From positions 3,376,001-3,440,000 of the forward strand of contig CM050454.1 in assembly GCA_027563935.2 (NCBI GenBank): a stretch of DNA of 64,000 nt. The letters are read 5' to 3'. Shown here piece after piece: positions 34,834 to 50,548 of this stretch. How positions within the stretch are numbered: the stretch's first letter is position 1; every line of letters begins with the position of its first letter. This stretch comes from Costus lasius (Eukaryota > Streptophyta > Magnoliopsida > Zingiberales > Costaceae). A program made the position numbers and the translations under genes. Under the pieces are notes generated by a model. The model did not search any database and was not told the origin of the DNA. It saw nothing but the letters and a program-made list of their open reading frames with translations.

Positions 34834-36021
34834 TGTCACGCCCCGGTCGGATCGGCCTAGGATTGGCGCTTATCCGCTTCCTAGAGCCGTCCGGCGGAAT
34901 ACCGGAACGTAACTCGCCCTAGGGTTTCCGACCCGAAATTAGAAACCCTAATCTCCCCGGATAATTTTTATCCCCAAATTACAGTTCACACGTAGAAAAC
35001 CCTAATTTGGAAATACCTCTTCTCTCTCTGATTTTGACCCAAGTCAAAATCATGCTCTTGCTTACGTCAGCCATTCGTTCGCTGACGTCAGCCCTCGAAA
35101 TCGTCCGCCTCACGCGCCGAATTAATTCCGTCTGGATGACGTCACGCTGACGTCGGCCGAAATCGAATTTCGATTTCGCTTTTCCGCTCCGCTCCGCGCT
35201 GACCGTTGACCGGAACCTCGAATGTCGCGTCGTCTTCAACCTCGCGACGCCGCGAGCGTTCGCAGCGCTCGAACGCCGCCTGCGTTCGAGCTGACGCCGG
35301 AGAAGGCTGACGACAAGGGGAGGACGCCGCCTGCGTCTCGCCTCGTCGCCGGTGACCTAGCAGCCGCCTGCTGCTTAGAGCTCTCGCCGGAAACGCCGAA
35401 ACAGGGGAAGAAGTAGGGAGAGGGAAAGCTTCGTTTTATTCCTCTTAAAACGTTACAAAATTCCTCTTTTTGCCTACGATCACCGTCGCCGGTGCCCCCA
35501 TCCCTCCCTCGCCGGTCATCGCCGGTTACAAGCTCTGTTTTTCCTACTCTCTCTCGTCGACGCCACCGCGCCGACCTTCGCCCCTTGGCGGCATCAGAGC
35601 CCAGCTCTGGAAGGGCGACGGCGCCTCGCCGTCGCCGGTGGAGTCGCCCCCGGCGCTCTCTGTGTGGTGACGCCTCTGCGTACCGTTTCGTCCGCCGCTC
35701 GGATGCTTTTAAAGGGAAGGAAGCCGCGCCCGAGTCTCGTGCGTGCTCGCCTCTCGCGAAGACCATGCCCCACGACGTCGCCAGCTCCGCGCGACCCGCT
35801 CGCCTGAAGAATCGGAGCCGCCCGCATCTTCCGTCCGGAGAGCTCGCGCCCGAGCTCCTTCACGCACGCCCGAAGCGTTCGGCGAACGTGCGTTCGCACG
35901 CGTCCGACGAAATCTCAGCGTGCGATTTCGTCCCTTGGAGTGGGCTTGATTTGGAGCTTCACATGTGGGCTTGGGCTTGTGTTTCAGGCCTGGGCCGGAC
36001 CGCTTGAACCGGGCCCTGACA
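34834..36021 (-). mobile_element. Solo LTR related to the TR-GAG element
   Basis: 1188 bp, ends TGTCACGCC and CCCTGACA, flanked by an exact 5-bp duplication CCTAG (34829-34833, 36022-36026). The first 150 bp are about 90% similar to the TR-GAG LTR; the middle diverges. It too carries TGACGTCA palindromes (35083, 35137). It probably arose by recombination between the two LTRs of a full element. Orientation is by similarity to the TR-GAG element. Confidence 0.92.
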
Positions 36022-36156
36022 CCTAGTGCTTTAGATGAGTCTTCTTAAGTATGTGCGGTTGGAATTGTGTAGTAATGTAACACTAATGTTTTAAATTTTA
36101 TAATTTAATTTTAAAATAAAAAATTATACATAAAATTAATTTATATAAATTATATA

Positions 36157-36736
36157 TAGACCTATCAAAACTTGACCCGACCCGCTAAACTGACCCAACT
36201 TGATATGAAGTTAGGCAAGTTTGGGTTAGCTATAATCGTGTTCGGATCATAAACAATTCAACCCGTTTATGACCATAAAATAATTGAGTCATGTCGGGTT
36301 ATAAAAAGGTTGACATGTTTAACCCGATTATATTATATATTTACATATATAAATTTTAAATATAGACACGCCCAACTCCCAATGCTAGCTTATAAGCTCA
36401 AATATCTTTTAATCATCTTTTAACCCAAATTTTGGCTCACACCATAAGCCTAATTTTTTATAAATATTAATAGAATATTTATTAATTTATTATTTATATA
36501 TAAAATATGAATAATAAATTTATAATCAGGTCGTGTCAAAGTCAAGTAGATTGGATTAATAAATGACCTATTTAATAAATAAGTTATTCGAGTTGTGTTC
36601 GGATTAGGTTATTCATATCGTGTTTGGATTAGACATTTTGACCCAATTAATTAAACAGATCATATTCGAGTAGGCTTAATCAAGTCACAGGTGATATAAC
36701 CTATTTATGACCCGTTCACCTAAATTTCCAAATCTA
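36157..36736. mobile_element. Diverged hAT-type MITE
   Basis: 580 bp, ends TAGACCTATCAAA and TTTCCAAATCTA, with a 7-of-8 matched flank (ATTATATA at 36149-36156, ATTATATG at 36737-36744). It is a degraded relative of 19588-20095. Its 36360-36480 segment matches in reverse complement a part of 61250-61330. Confidence 0.8.
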
Positions 36737-37415
36737 ATTATATGTGATGTATAAAATTTATATATAAAAAAATTTAATGCATACATAAGTATCAAATACA
36801 ATATAAGCTAAATTTGTGATATAATTAAACTAAGCCCCGACATGATTGCAAAGTCTCGCATGACATGTAAAATATTAATTTATATAAAATTATTAATCAA
36901 AATTAAATTAAACTTTATTTTATTATATTAATAAATTTATAATTTGCATGGTGGAATTGTTATACTATCCTCAAGTATTTGTTTGAAGTAAAGTGATAAT
37001 AACATATAAGTTATAATTAAATAAAAGTTTAAAAATTATTTTTATAACAAGAATATATTATTGTACATTATTATATATAATTAGATAATATATATAACAG
37101 TGAATTGTTTCTTACTCAAGCCTATCTGAGATTAGATTGCGGTCCTTGTGAAGAGGACCTAATCTGGAGAAGAGGTAGATTAGCATTCTCAAACAACCAC
37201 TACCCCTTCATAACTTAAGTAGGTGTTTTTCTAATCAAGTTACACACTCAGCTTACTCGTTGTTCAGCTATTAACAATGAAAATGATATGCTCAGGGGAG
37301 TCCATCTTGGAACCCCTCTATTTAGGAGTTAGAACATGAACAAAGCAGTAAAATACCACATGCCAAAAATGGTCTATCAAATTCCCTCGACAAAGTCTTG
37401 AGAATTCATTCACTT
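36737..37415. other. AT-rich spacer and ATCase 3' flank
   Basis: No gene. The right part (about 37100-37415) should include the 3' untranslated region of the minus-strand ATCase gene. Confidence 0.5.
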
Positions 37416-41289
<3,874 letters not shown>

Positions 41290-42472
41290 TGCACCTAAAG
41301 AGGAAATCAAGAGCAAAACCGAATAAGAATCCTCGGACAACAAAGCATACCCTTTTTTTCCCAATCAACAGAAAAAAAAAAAGTACATAACGAATACGGA
41401 ACAAACTTGAATCGTATGACAAACACTCAACGACTCAAAATCAGCATAAAAAAACGCCCCTAAACTCATCAAGAAATCTCAGAAAATGTTGACTTGGAGT
41501 TCATGCAGATGATTCGTTTGTTAAAATGCCCGTGCGGCTAAAGTCGGTGTCACACTGTCACGTAATGCCAAAAGGGAAGGCAATGGCAAACGTAATACAA
41601 GAGCAAGAAGAGGCACTGGCGACTGGCGAGGGAAGTGATGGCGGCGCCGGTGGCGATCAGCCGCGGAAGGGTGGCGGGAAGGGGGTATGGGCCGCGCCTA
41701 GGGATAATGGAACAGGCGTCTTCGTTTTTTCACTAGTAGCAGTCGAGGTCGTCTTTCTTGGTTATTGGGCTTGCACAAGTCCAGACAAAAGAAGGCCGTC
41801 GCGCCGAATAAAATGAATAAAAAAAATGTAATTATTTTCTTTTTTAAAAAAACCTTTTATTTTTTTTCTTTTCGCAAAAGAAATTTTTTTTATTTGAAAT
41901 TGAGCTAATTTTATTTTCTTTATGGTCATATTACTTGAACTGATCAAGTAATACAAATTGGCAAAATAAAATTGAAATGATGATAGAGGAAAAAAAATTA
42001 GAGTGTTGGCTAGTGTAAATTTAAGAGTATTAATTTTATAATTATTTGAGGGTTAAATTATCAAAGAATTTATGTACCTTTATTATATTTTTGCTATATT
42101 TGAGGGTTAAATTATAAAAGAGAGGATGAAGTCAAAAGACCAGCCCGCCTAAAACCCTTACACAAGATAGCTCGAGCCCGAAGTCTAAGTCTAGGCTCCA
42201 CTTAGCCTAACTTGGCTTGGCTCATATGTGCTTAGGTTTGAATTGAATTTTGATTTGGTTCAATCAATTAAATGTTCGTAAAAAATTTTATAAGTTGTGC
42301 ATTCTCACATTCTCAACTTAATTAACCCTAAAAGCGTATGAACCACGCATAACAATTCATTTTAAACTCCTATTGAATAATATAATAATATTATTTTAAA
42401 CTAATTCATTTAGAAAGTCTTCCTAGCAAATTTAGACGATCACATAGTACTATTTTTTTTATTCGACTTTAA
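41290..42472. other. ATCase upstream region and spacer
   Basis: Includes the ATCase leader and promoter on the left. A frame at 41526-41816 with glycine-rich sequence has no known domain and overlaps this promoter; I do not call it a gene. The rest is AT-rich. Confidence 0.4.
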
Positions 42473-42602
42473 GACTATGTTTTATTGGATAAAATCCATG
42501 ATAGAAATGATAGAAAATACAATAAATTTCAATGACTTTTCATTTAAATTCATTGTATTTTCTATCCTTTCCACTAGGAATTTCATTCAATAAAATATAG
42601 CC
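42473..42602. mobile_element. Tourist-like MITE
   Basis: 130 bp, flanked by TAA (42470-42472, 42603-42605). Ends are GACTATGTTTTATTGGATAA and, inverted, GGCTATATTTTATTG. It can fold end to end. Confidence 0.78.
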
Positions 42603-43621
42603 TAAATGAAACATATGTGATGGATTATTAGCATTCTTGTTTTTCCTTCCTTGTTCTACTATAAATGGAATATATGTGATGGAATATTCTTCTTTTTTTT
42701 CATTGTTCTACTATAAATTAATTATCTTGAGGGGTATATTCTCACCTCTACTTTTCCATGAACCACTCCCTGGATTAATTAACAATGGCATATGTGAATC
42801 TATGACTTTGTCAAAAAAGTCCAAAATTAATCATGCCTAACTTTAGTGACCACAAGGAATATACTCCCACTTTTGCATATCTTTTTCCACCACTGAAGAA
42901 TTCTTTTTATTTTTGTTATGTTTCATATGGTCTATTATCTTTGTCAATCATTTATAGAATTAGTGGGGTGAGAATATAAAATAAACATAATCTTTGTGGA
43001 TTGCCCCTTGAACAAAAACAAAATAATCAAGTCCCCACACAGGCACCCACAAAAAAAGATACCCCACCTACCACCGAATAGAAAGGAGGCAACACAATTT
43101 TCAACGGGGCTCCACATTGTTTGCCACATTGTTTGTTAAGAGTGAGCCGTAGGAGCTAACGTCGACGTCTCTGTTGGTGGTAGGTTTAATTTAGGTACCG
43201 ACAACGGCCACACTGCTCCGACGGTTGAGATTGAGATGTCTAATCAGTCATCCTAAATAGAATCGATTCGGTTTAATTTAAAATTAAATTAATAAAAAAA
43301 TAAAATAAAATTTAAATATTTTAAAAAATTAAAACCAAATTAATTTTTTTATAAAAATCAAACAGCAACTAAATCAAAGATTTCGATTTTGTTCGATATA
43401 GTTCGGTTCAGGTTAAAGTATTTTAATTATTTTTAAAATAAAAATATGATAATATAAATAATAATAATTATTTATTTATTTATTTATTTATTCGACTCAA
43501 TTTGAAATTTTAGTATTGAACTAATAATTGAACCAATTTTTTTAAAAAATAAATCAAACCAAAGTAAAAAAAATTTGTTTAATTTAATTTTTTATATTGA
43601 ACAAAAAATGGGACACCCTTA

Positions 43622-43761
43622 GGCCTTGTTTGGCCCCGCCTCGACACAAAAGTCGAGGCACAATACGTGAGAAGCTCCGATTTAGGGCTTCGACAACTTT
43701 TGCTGCTTCGTGTTACTTTTTGTGCCTTGACTTCCGTGTCAAGATGGGGCTAAACAGGCTT
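43622..43761. mobile_element. Tourist-like MITE inserted in copy 1 of the duplication
   Basis: 140 bp, flanked by TTA (43619-43621, 43762-43764). Ends are GGCCTTGTTTGGCCCC and GGGGCTAAACAGGCTT. The second copy of the host duplication lacks it at the matching position (about 44379-44381), which gives an empty-site control. Confidence 0.8.
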
Positions 43762-44846
43762 TTAGTGACAAAGCGCTGGTAGGTGGTGGGACAAGTGAGC
43801 AATGTGATATGAGTAGGTTAAACTAGTGAAGCAATGACAAGTAGCATGAGTGATGCAATATCAAGTAACCAAATGCAATGTTAGGCAAGCAAAACAACAG
43901 TGTGACATGACAATAAGTGTTACTAGCAAAGCAGTAACACAAGCACTAGGATGACATGCTATCATGGTCCTAGATTTTGTTTAACAAAAAACTCCATCGA
44001 AAATAAGGTGTGTGTGTCGCGATATTTCACTTAACTTACTTTAGAAGATATCCAACCTCATTATGCGCAATATTTTGAAATTTGATAAATACAATTAATA
44101 TTCAAAAGGCGTGATATGCCAAGTATAACCCCATGGTGTATATCATGTAAAAGTTATAAAGTTATTCATTGTAAAAAAATATTTTTGACATAAACAAAAG
44201 GCAACCAAGCACAAAGGCCCCTAAGGGGAGAGGTCGATGAGTACTATCACCCTAATGCTATTAAGGGTGTCCTTTAAAAAAAATTAAATCGAATCAAACC
44301 AAAAAATTTTGATTAGGTGTAATTTAATTTTTTAGGTTAGGTTTAATTTAATAGGTTGAACCAAAAATAGGACACCCTTAATAGCAAAGCGTTGGTAGGT
44401 GGTGGGGTAAGTGAGTAATGTCATATGGATAGGTTATACTAGTGAAGTAGTGACAAGTAGCATGAGTGATGCAATATCAAGTGACCAAATGCAATGTTAT
44501 GCAAGCAAAACGACATTGTGACATGACAATAAATGTTACTAGCAAAGCAGTAACACAAGCGATAGGATGGCATGCTATTATAGGCTTAGATTTTGTCTAA
44601 TGATAAACTCCGTCGAAAACAAGGTGTCTGTGTCGCGATATCTCACTTAACCTACTTTAGTAGATATCCAACCTCATTATACACAATGTTTTGAAATTTG
44701 ATAAATATGAGTAATATTCAAAAGGTGTGATGTACCAAATATAACCCTCGGATGATAAGTTATGTAAAAAGCGTAAAGTTATTCACTATAAAAAGATGTT
44801 TATAATATAAACATAGAGCAAACAAGCATCATAGTCCCTAATGGGG

Positions 44847-45062
44847 AAGAAAATTTATAAGCGGAGGGGGGGGGGGGGTGTGCTCCGACCGAGAGCCCAT
44901 CTGCCATTCAAACACATCGAGATCTGTGCATGCACACATTCCAATGTGTAATTAATGGCGGATAGGGTTCCCACTCGGAGAAAACCCACCCCCCCCCCCT
45001 CTTTATAAATTTTCTTCCCTACTGGGGGAGTAGTCCCCCCCCCCCTTCTTATAAATTTTCTT
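44847..45062. mobile_element. Inverted-repeat insert with poly-G and poly-C tracts
   Basis: 216 bp with perfect 15-bp inverted ends AAGAAAATTTATAAG and an 11-bp direct flank CCCTAATGGGG (44836-44846, 45063-45073). The alternative reading is 18-bp inverted ends with a 5-bp TAATG flank. A run of 13 G (44866-44878) faces C runs near 44988-44998 and 45034-45045. An 11-bp flank would suit a Mutator-like element. Confidence 0.65.
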
Positions 45063-45555
45063 CCCTAATGGGGAGTAGTTGAAGTGTACTATCACTATTT
45101 ATTACTAAGAAGTGTCCTTCATGAGCGATATATTTTATTTAAATTAGATGGGGTAATTTGCATAATCTACTTAATACCACATGAAGTTTATACACCTATA
45201 AAAAAACCAACATGTCTTTTGATATAACCCTGAATGCACTACTGCTTGTGTACTTGGAAATAAAAGTTATGTACACTATTTACACAGTGTATCGCAGTCA
45301 ATTATATATCACTACTCGATTTGTCACGAGCGACATGACAGTAAGTGACACAGGTGAGACGACAGTAAGTAACACTAATAAAATGATAATATTAAGACAA
45401 GCAACACGAGTTTGATGACTAATAATGGAATGAGTATAAAAAAGAAAGAGATTAAAAAATTTAACATTAGCTTTATAAAATAATGATATTTAAGTAATTT
45501 AATAACTCAATAAAAAAAATTAAAAATAAGAATTAGAGTGGGTTTTAGAAATCTC

Positions 45556-45913
45556 AGGCCTCTTTGGCTTTGCTTTCAAGCTGCATTTAATGAGAAAGCT
45601 ATCAAAAATTGGTCTGATAATGAAAAGCAAAATCAGAAAAAAAAAATAGTAAAATAATAAAATCTGAAAAAGTTATAATTTGATGCTTTGTTGCTTTTGC
45701 TTTTTTTAAAAAATAATTTACATAATTTTAATTTATTTTTTAACTATTATTATTTTAAATAATATAAAATTTTAATAATAAAAAATATATATAATTATTT
45801 TAGATTTTGACAGCAGTTATAAAGTTATTTACTAAATATCTTATAAATTTTGATTACAGTACAACACAGTTTAGTATAGTTGTAAGCTATTAACAGCGGG
45901 GCCAAACAGACCC
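45556..45913. mobile_element. hAT-like MITE
   Basis: 358 bp, ends AGGCCTCTTTGGCTTTGC and GGGGCCAAACAGACCC. The 8-bp flanks match at 7 of 8 positions (GAAATCTC at 45548-45555, GCAATCTC at 45914-45921). AT-rich interior without coding capacity. Confidence 0.68.
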
Positions 45914-47915
45914 GCAATCTCTTCATTTGTAAAAGACTTAACGGTCTGTTTAAAATAAGAGAAACAAGGAGCTTTCTTTCCATTTCCTTACGGCCTGTTT
46001 CAAAGAAGAGAAATTTAGAGAGAAAATAAAGAAATGAATTTCTTTCCTTCCATTTTATTTGTTTTAAAGGAAGGAATAGACAGAAAGGAAAGTAAAAAAT
46101 TTCTTTTCTTTCTCTCAAAAACGTTCCCTCCAAATCAGAGGGAAATCTAATTTCTTTCCCCTCTCACCACACTCTCCCTCTCACCACACCTCTCTCCCCT
46201 CTCACCCAAGCTTGTTGTGCCTCTCTCCCCACTCGCCCTCTCGATCTCGCCCCAAGCTCGCCGTCATCTCCCGACCTTGTTGCCTCCAAGCTGCCGCCAC
46301 CATCTCCTGACCTCGCTGTGTGCTACGTCCGAGTTCACAGCCGTCGTCCGAGCTCGTAGCCGCCCCCTCCATCCGAGCTCACAGCCGCCGACGGGTTCGT
46401 CGACGTGGCTGCATTCATCTCGTCCAACTCATGGATTTGGGTTGCTTTTGACCCAATCAACATCTGATATTTTTTTCCTTTCATCAAAACAGGAGGCCTA
46501 AAAGGGAAAGTAATTATTTTCTTCTTATTTCCTTTCTATTGTTATCTCCTTTCCCTTCTCCGAAACTCAGTGTTAGTTTCAAAGGAAGAAAATAAAGTAA
46601 GGAAAGGAAAAAAACCAAAAGTCATGTTTTACAAAAGGGATGTTTGGCCCACTATTAATTGCATCATAATTATATTTAATTGTGTTGTCCTGTATTGTGT
46701 TATGGTGTCAAAAATTTATATATTGTTTGATAAATAACTTTTTAATTACTATTAAAATTTAAAATAATAAATAAATATATTATTTTAAAATTATTTAATA
46801 TATTTTTTGTTATTTAAAATTTTAAAAATAATACTTAAAATATTAATCAAAATCAATAAAATTATTTCTTTTAGAGAAACAATAAAATATCAAATTATAG
46901 ATTTCTTAATTTTTATTTCTTTTATATTTTTTACTTATATTTTACATTACCAAAGTTAAATAAATATTTTTATTTTTTTTTTCTCAAAAGCTAATTAAAA
47001 ATAGCTTAAACGCAATGCTAAATAAGGCCTAAATTTAATTAGATAAGGTGGAATTTAGTTAAAATAGAATTAATTTATTGTACTCAAAATTACATATAGT
47101 TTATTTTTTTAATTTTATACTATTTTTTAGTTAAACCTGCTAACGTTGTTAATCTGAACACCGATTTATTTTTTTTTAAATATTTAAACTGAACCGGACT
47201 ATATCGACCGAAAAAACTGAACCGAATCGACAGCTCTGGTTCGATTGGTACGATTTGTCGAGTTAGAACCTAATATTGAACGCCCGTAATCCGCACCGCT
47301 GCCTTCTTGTTACGCGAATGCCCGTCCTTGTTTGGTGTCTGGAGCGAGATAGATAATGGTGACAGCCAATCAAACCCAATCACGGAGCGCGAGGCAGCGT
47401 GAATCCCTATGTGACAATGCTACACATGTCGCGGACAATAAAGAATTACTGCAGCTTGATCAGATCCGGTGATCGGGTCCAGACCGGCAACAAACTTTTT
47501 CAGCCCCTCACTGGTTTATTTGCATCTACGAATCCGTGCAGCTTTTTAAATGAAGAATTAAATAATGCATATGGACTCTGCTTTTATTTGTTATTTTCAT
47601 TTGGAAATGAACATGTTCCCAATTGCGGGTATATGCATCTTGGGGGACCATTTTGTAAGTTTCACATTGAAGAATGCAAATTTGCATAGGGCTAAAATTT
47701 TAAATTTTCAGTTGTAGTTTTACATTTGTTTCTTTTTTATTATTATTTTCTTTTGCAAATTTGCACTCTATTGTTTTTACTAAATTTTATTACAATTAGC
47801 ATACTTGTTAAGTTATGATAACTTCCACATAAAATAGTCTAATGCCGTAATGCCTAGCTAAAAGTTATGTCAAGTCGATAATATTTCTCTTTGTATATCT
47901 TAGAACTTTCAGGCT
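45914..47915. other. Repeat-rich spacer
   Basis: 45940-46640 is a MITE-like region: purine-rich GTTTCAAAGAAGAG ends around a CTCGCC-rich core (46145-46420), perhaps two nested elements. 46640-47030 has GGGATGTTTGGCCC and, inverted, AAGGCCT motifs that may be a further MITE. The open frame at 47399-47689 matches nothing I know. No gene is called. Confidence 0.4.
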
Positions 47916-50188
47916 GTGTATACAAGCAACGACAGAAAGAAGGCGGAAAGAAAAACTTAAGAAGTAAAAAAAAACGGATAGAAGGGAAAGGTAAATCACG
48001 TGATTCACACGTGATGATAAAGAAACGACACAAACGCCTGCGACAATGCCCTCGCCCTCTCCACCTCCGTCAACGCAACCCTCACCCTCTCCATCTCCGT
48101 TGATGCGAAGGCGGCAACGACGTGAAGGCAGCAGCCTTCTCCGGTCCTGGTGGAGGGAGAGGCCACGCATCTAAGAGGTATAAATGGGGCTTAAGGCCAC
48201 CCTAACCCAAGGGTAACTTCTAAGTCCCCACTTTCCTTTTCAGCACTTTCCTTATTTGCATTGCATGACATTTTAGGTTAGTTCCACCCCCAAGTCTATC
48301 ATGTAGTTTACTTTTATGAATGTTGTTGGTAGGTTGTGCATTGTAATGTCATGGTAGGTTAGTGCATGTAGAATGGATACTTATAAATTCAGCTCAAGTG
48401 CAAATTAAGCTAGCTCACTCCACTTCAACAAGCTAGCTCCCAATTTGGAAGGTCCACTTCAAACTAGTTCAAGAGAAGGCTTCAAACTCAACTCCACTTC
48501 AACTCCACTTCCAAGATCACATACCAATTGAAGACATTGCCAACTCATGAAGGAATATGCGCCATCCTCATCCAATAAATCAAACAAGGCTTACTCAAGA
48601 TCCACAAATCAAGGAAGGGCCTCATCTAGATCCACAAATCAAGGAGGAGCATTGATGAAGACTTTCCTTACCTCATTGCCGCTCAAACAACAAAGGAAAG
48701 GTTTTCAAAATTCAGCCACCCATGCGCCAACAACCCAAGGAGGCAGCCATTCGAAATTCAAAGAAGCCATTCGAAATTCAAAAGCTTACCATGTTCGGCC
48801 CTCCAAAGAAGACAACAAAATCAGCCCCTTTAATGCCTTGTTCCTATTTTGAATTTTCCCCAAATGTGTAAGGGGCGCAAGGGGCCAATGACCACCTTGC
48901 CCTCACCTTATCCTCATCCCTTAGCTGCTATTTATTGTATCCCCATCGCATCATGTCATTGGCATTGTTGAAATAAAATTGTCTACTAGTTGCTAGCCAA
49001 CTTATGGGTGCATGTGTCGCCTAGGGTGCATGTGTTGCCTATCCTTCCCTCTTCTTCTCCTCTCAACACTTCAAGGCCGAGCCCTTCTCCCTCTCATCCT
49101 CTCTCTCCTTCTCTAAGAATAGCCGAGAATCACATCACCAACTTTGAAGCAAAACAAACTCTCAAAGAGTCATGATGCCGCAAAGGATCAAAGGGCACTT
49201 TCTCAACCTCTTTCATGGCGCAACTCTTTGATAAGTGTTCTAACTTTTTGTGGTTTCTTTCCTTGATTGTTAAGAACATTTTACTACACCTTTCTTGTCA
49301 TTTGTAGGATTTGGCACAAGGAAGAAGGTGGTTTTGGCGCAACTTTTCTCTTCCCCCTCTAAAACTAGATAGTCTCTCTTTTGTTAGCAAGAGAATTTGG
49401 AAGAATAGCTTCCCTCTTGACTTTAATTGTGTTGGACACTTAACTCTAATTTTAAAACTCACCCACGCATGTGTGGGCTTGGTTGATTGCATGTGTGTAA
49501 GCTCATAGGGCCCTACTTCGTGACATCAACTATTGGACCGGTGAAGAACGAGAAGGACGGTCCTTCTATTCTTAAGGACCGCAAGGTGAGTTTCTCTTTA
49601 GTTTTATGTCATTTTCTTTCAAGCAAGTAGATAATTTCAGTTTTCATATATTAAAAGTACAAAAAAACTATTTTCTCACTCCGTTATTATAAATTCGGAT
49701 TTTATTATAAAAATACAAAAAACGACGTGAAGGCAGCAGCCTTCTCCGGTCCGGTCGGCGACATGTGCAGGCGGCAGGCGAATGTCGAGGCGGACGGGGT
49801 GAGGCGGATGTCGAGGCAGCAACCTTCTCCGGTTCGATCAGCGATGCGTGCAGGCGGCCGGCGATGTGTGACGGGTCAAGGGAGAGGTGGACGTGCGAGG
49901 CGGATAGGGAGAGGCGGACATTGAGGTGGATGGGGAGAGGCAGCAGCCTTCTCCGGTCCGGTCGGCGACGCGTGCAAGTGGCAGCGACACGAAGGCGAAT
50001 GGCGATGCTTGCAGGTGGCAAGCGACGCACGATGTTAGAATTTTTTCTCCAACACGTGATTCGCCTGAACGAAAGAAAATGCATCTAATTTTCTTTCTAT
50101 TTTTCTTCCTGAGTCTTTCTGTCCTTGTGGGTAAATCAAGAAAAATTTACTTTTTTCTTTTCTCTCATTTTTCTCCTCTTGTATACAC
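47916..50188. repeat. Composite repeat region with 32-bp direct repeats
   Basis: Outer inverted repeats GTGTATACAAG (47916-47926, 50178-50188) bound a 2.3-kb region. A 32-base segment including GACGTGAAGGCAGCAGCCTT occurs at 48116-48147 and again at 49721-49752, with 1.57 kb of different sequence between them. After the second copy, imperfect GCAGC(A/C)(G/A)CCTTCTCCGGT units repeat at about 49800 and 49940. The 48.15-49.7 kb segment looks like a later insertion, but I could not find its ends or any coding domain. Confidence 0.5.
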
Positions 50189-50548
50189 ATTGTCAGTTCC
50201 GTAATTTAAGTTCGACTCAACTCAATCCACAACAACTAAAGTATCACCTTATAACATAATAATTTACCAAACCTCTTATAACTTTTATCCCAACTCAATT
50301 TTGTAAATAATTTTTTTTTCACCAATTGAGGTAAAGTTAAATAACTTTAAAATACAGGGGTAAACTGAAAATAGGCCAAGTAAGTGACGTATTATTATAC
50401 TTTCTCTTTAAGTCTAAACCCTACGATTGCGCTTTGAAACCCCGTATCATTTTGAGAAGCCAAGAGAAGGACGCGTCGCTGGACTAAGCGCTCACAAGCG
50501 TTCTTTCTTCTCTCATCTCTCCTCTCCGTAAACGAAGCACTCGCCACT
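50189..50548 (+). promoter_or_regulatory. PHGDH promoter and leader
   Basis: AT-rich sequence changes to a CT-rich leader (TTCTTCTCTCATCTCTCCTC at 50506-50525) just before the ATG. Pyrimidine-rich leaders are common in plant housekeeping genes. No specific regulatory site is claimed. Confidence 0.4.

Larger units (their letters stand above)
43600..45120. repeat. Two-copy tandem duplication, about 616-bp period
   Basis: A non-coding unit starting near GGACACCCTTA and continuing AAGCG(C/T)TGGTAGGTGGTGGG occurs from about 43609 and again from about 44370. Both copies share long matches (AGTGATGCAATATCAAGT, CTCCRTCGAAAA). They differ by scattered substitutions, at perhaps 85-90% identity. Copy 1 carries a 140-bp MITE and copy 2 a 216-bp insert. 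Confidence 0.8.

Noticed and set aside
41526..41816. 96-codon frame upstream of ATCase
   Set aside because: Glycine-rich, no known domain, and located in the ATCase promoter region.
45985..46495. MITE with GGCCTGTTT-type ends
   Set aside because: Flanking trinucleotides are TTA and TAA and the ends align poorly; boundaries could not be fixed.
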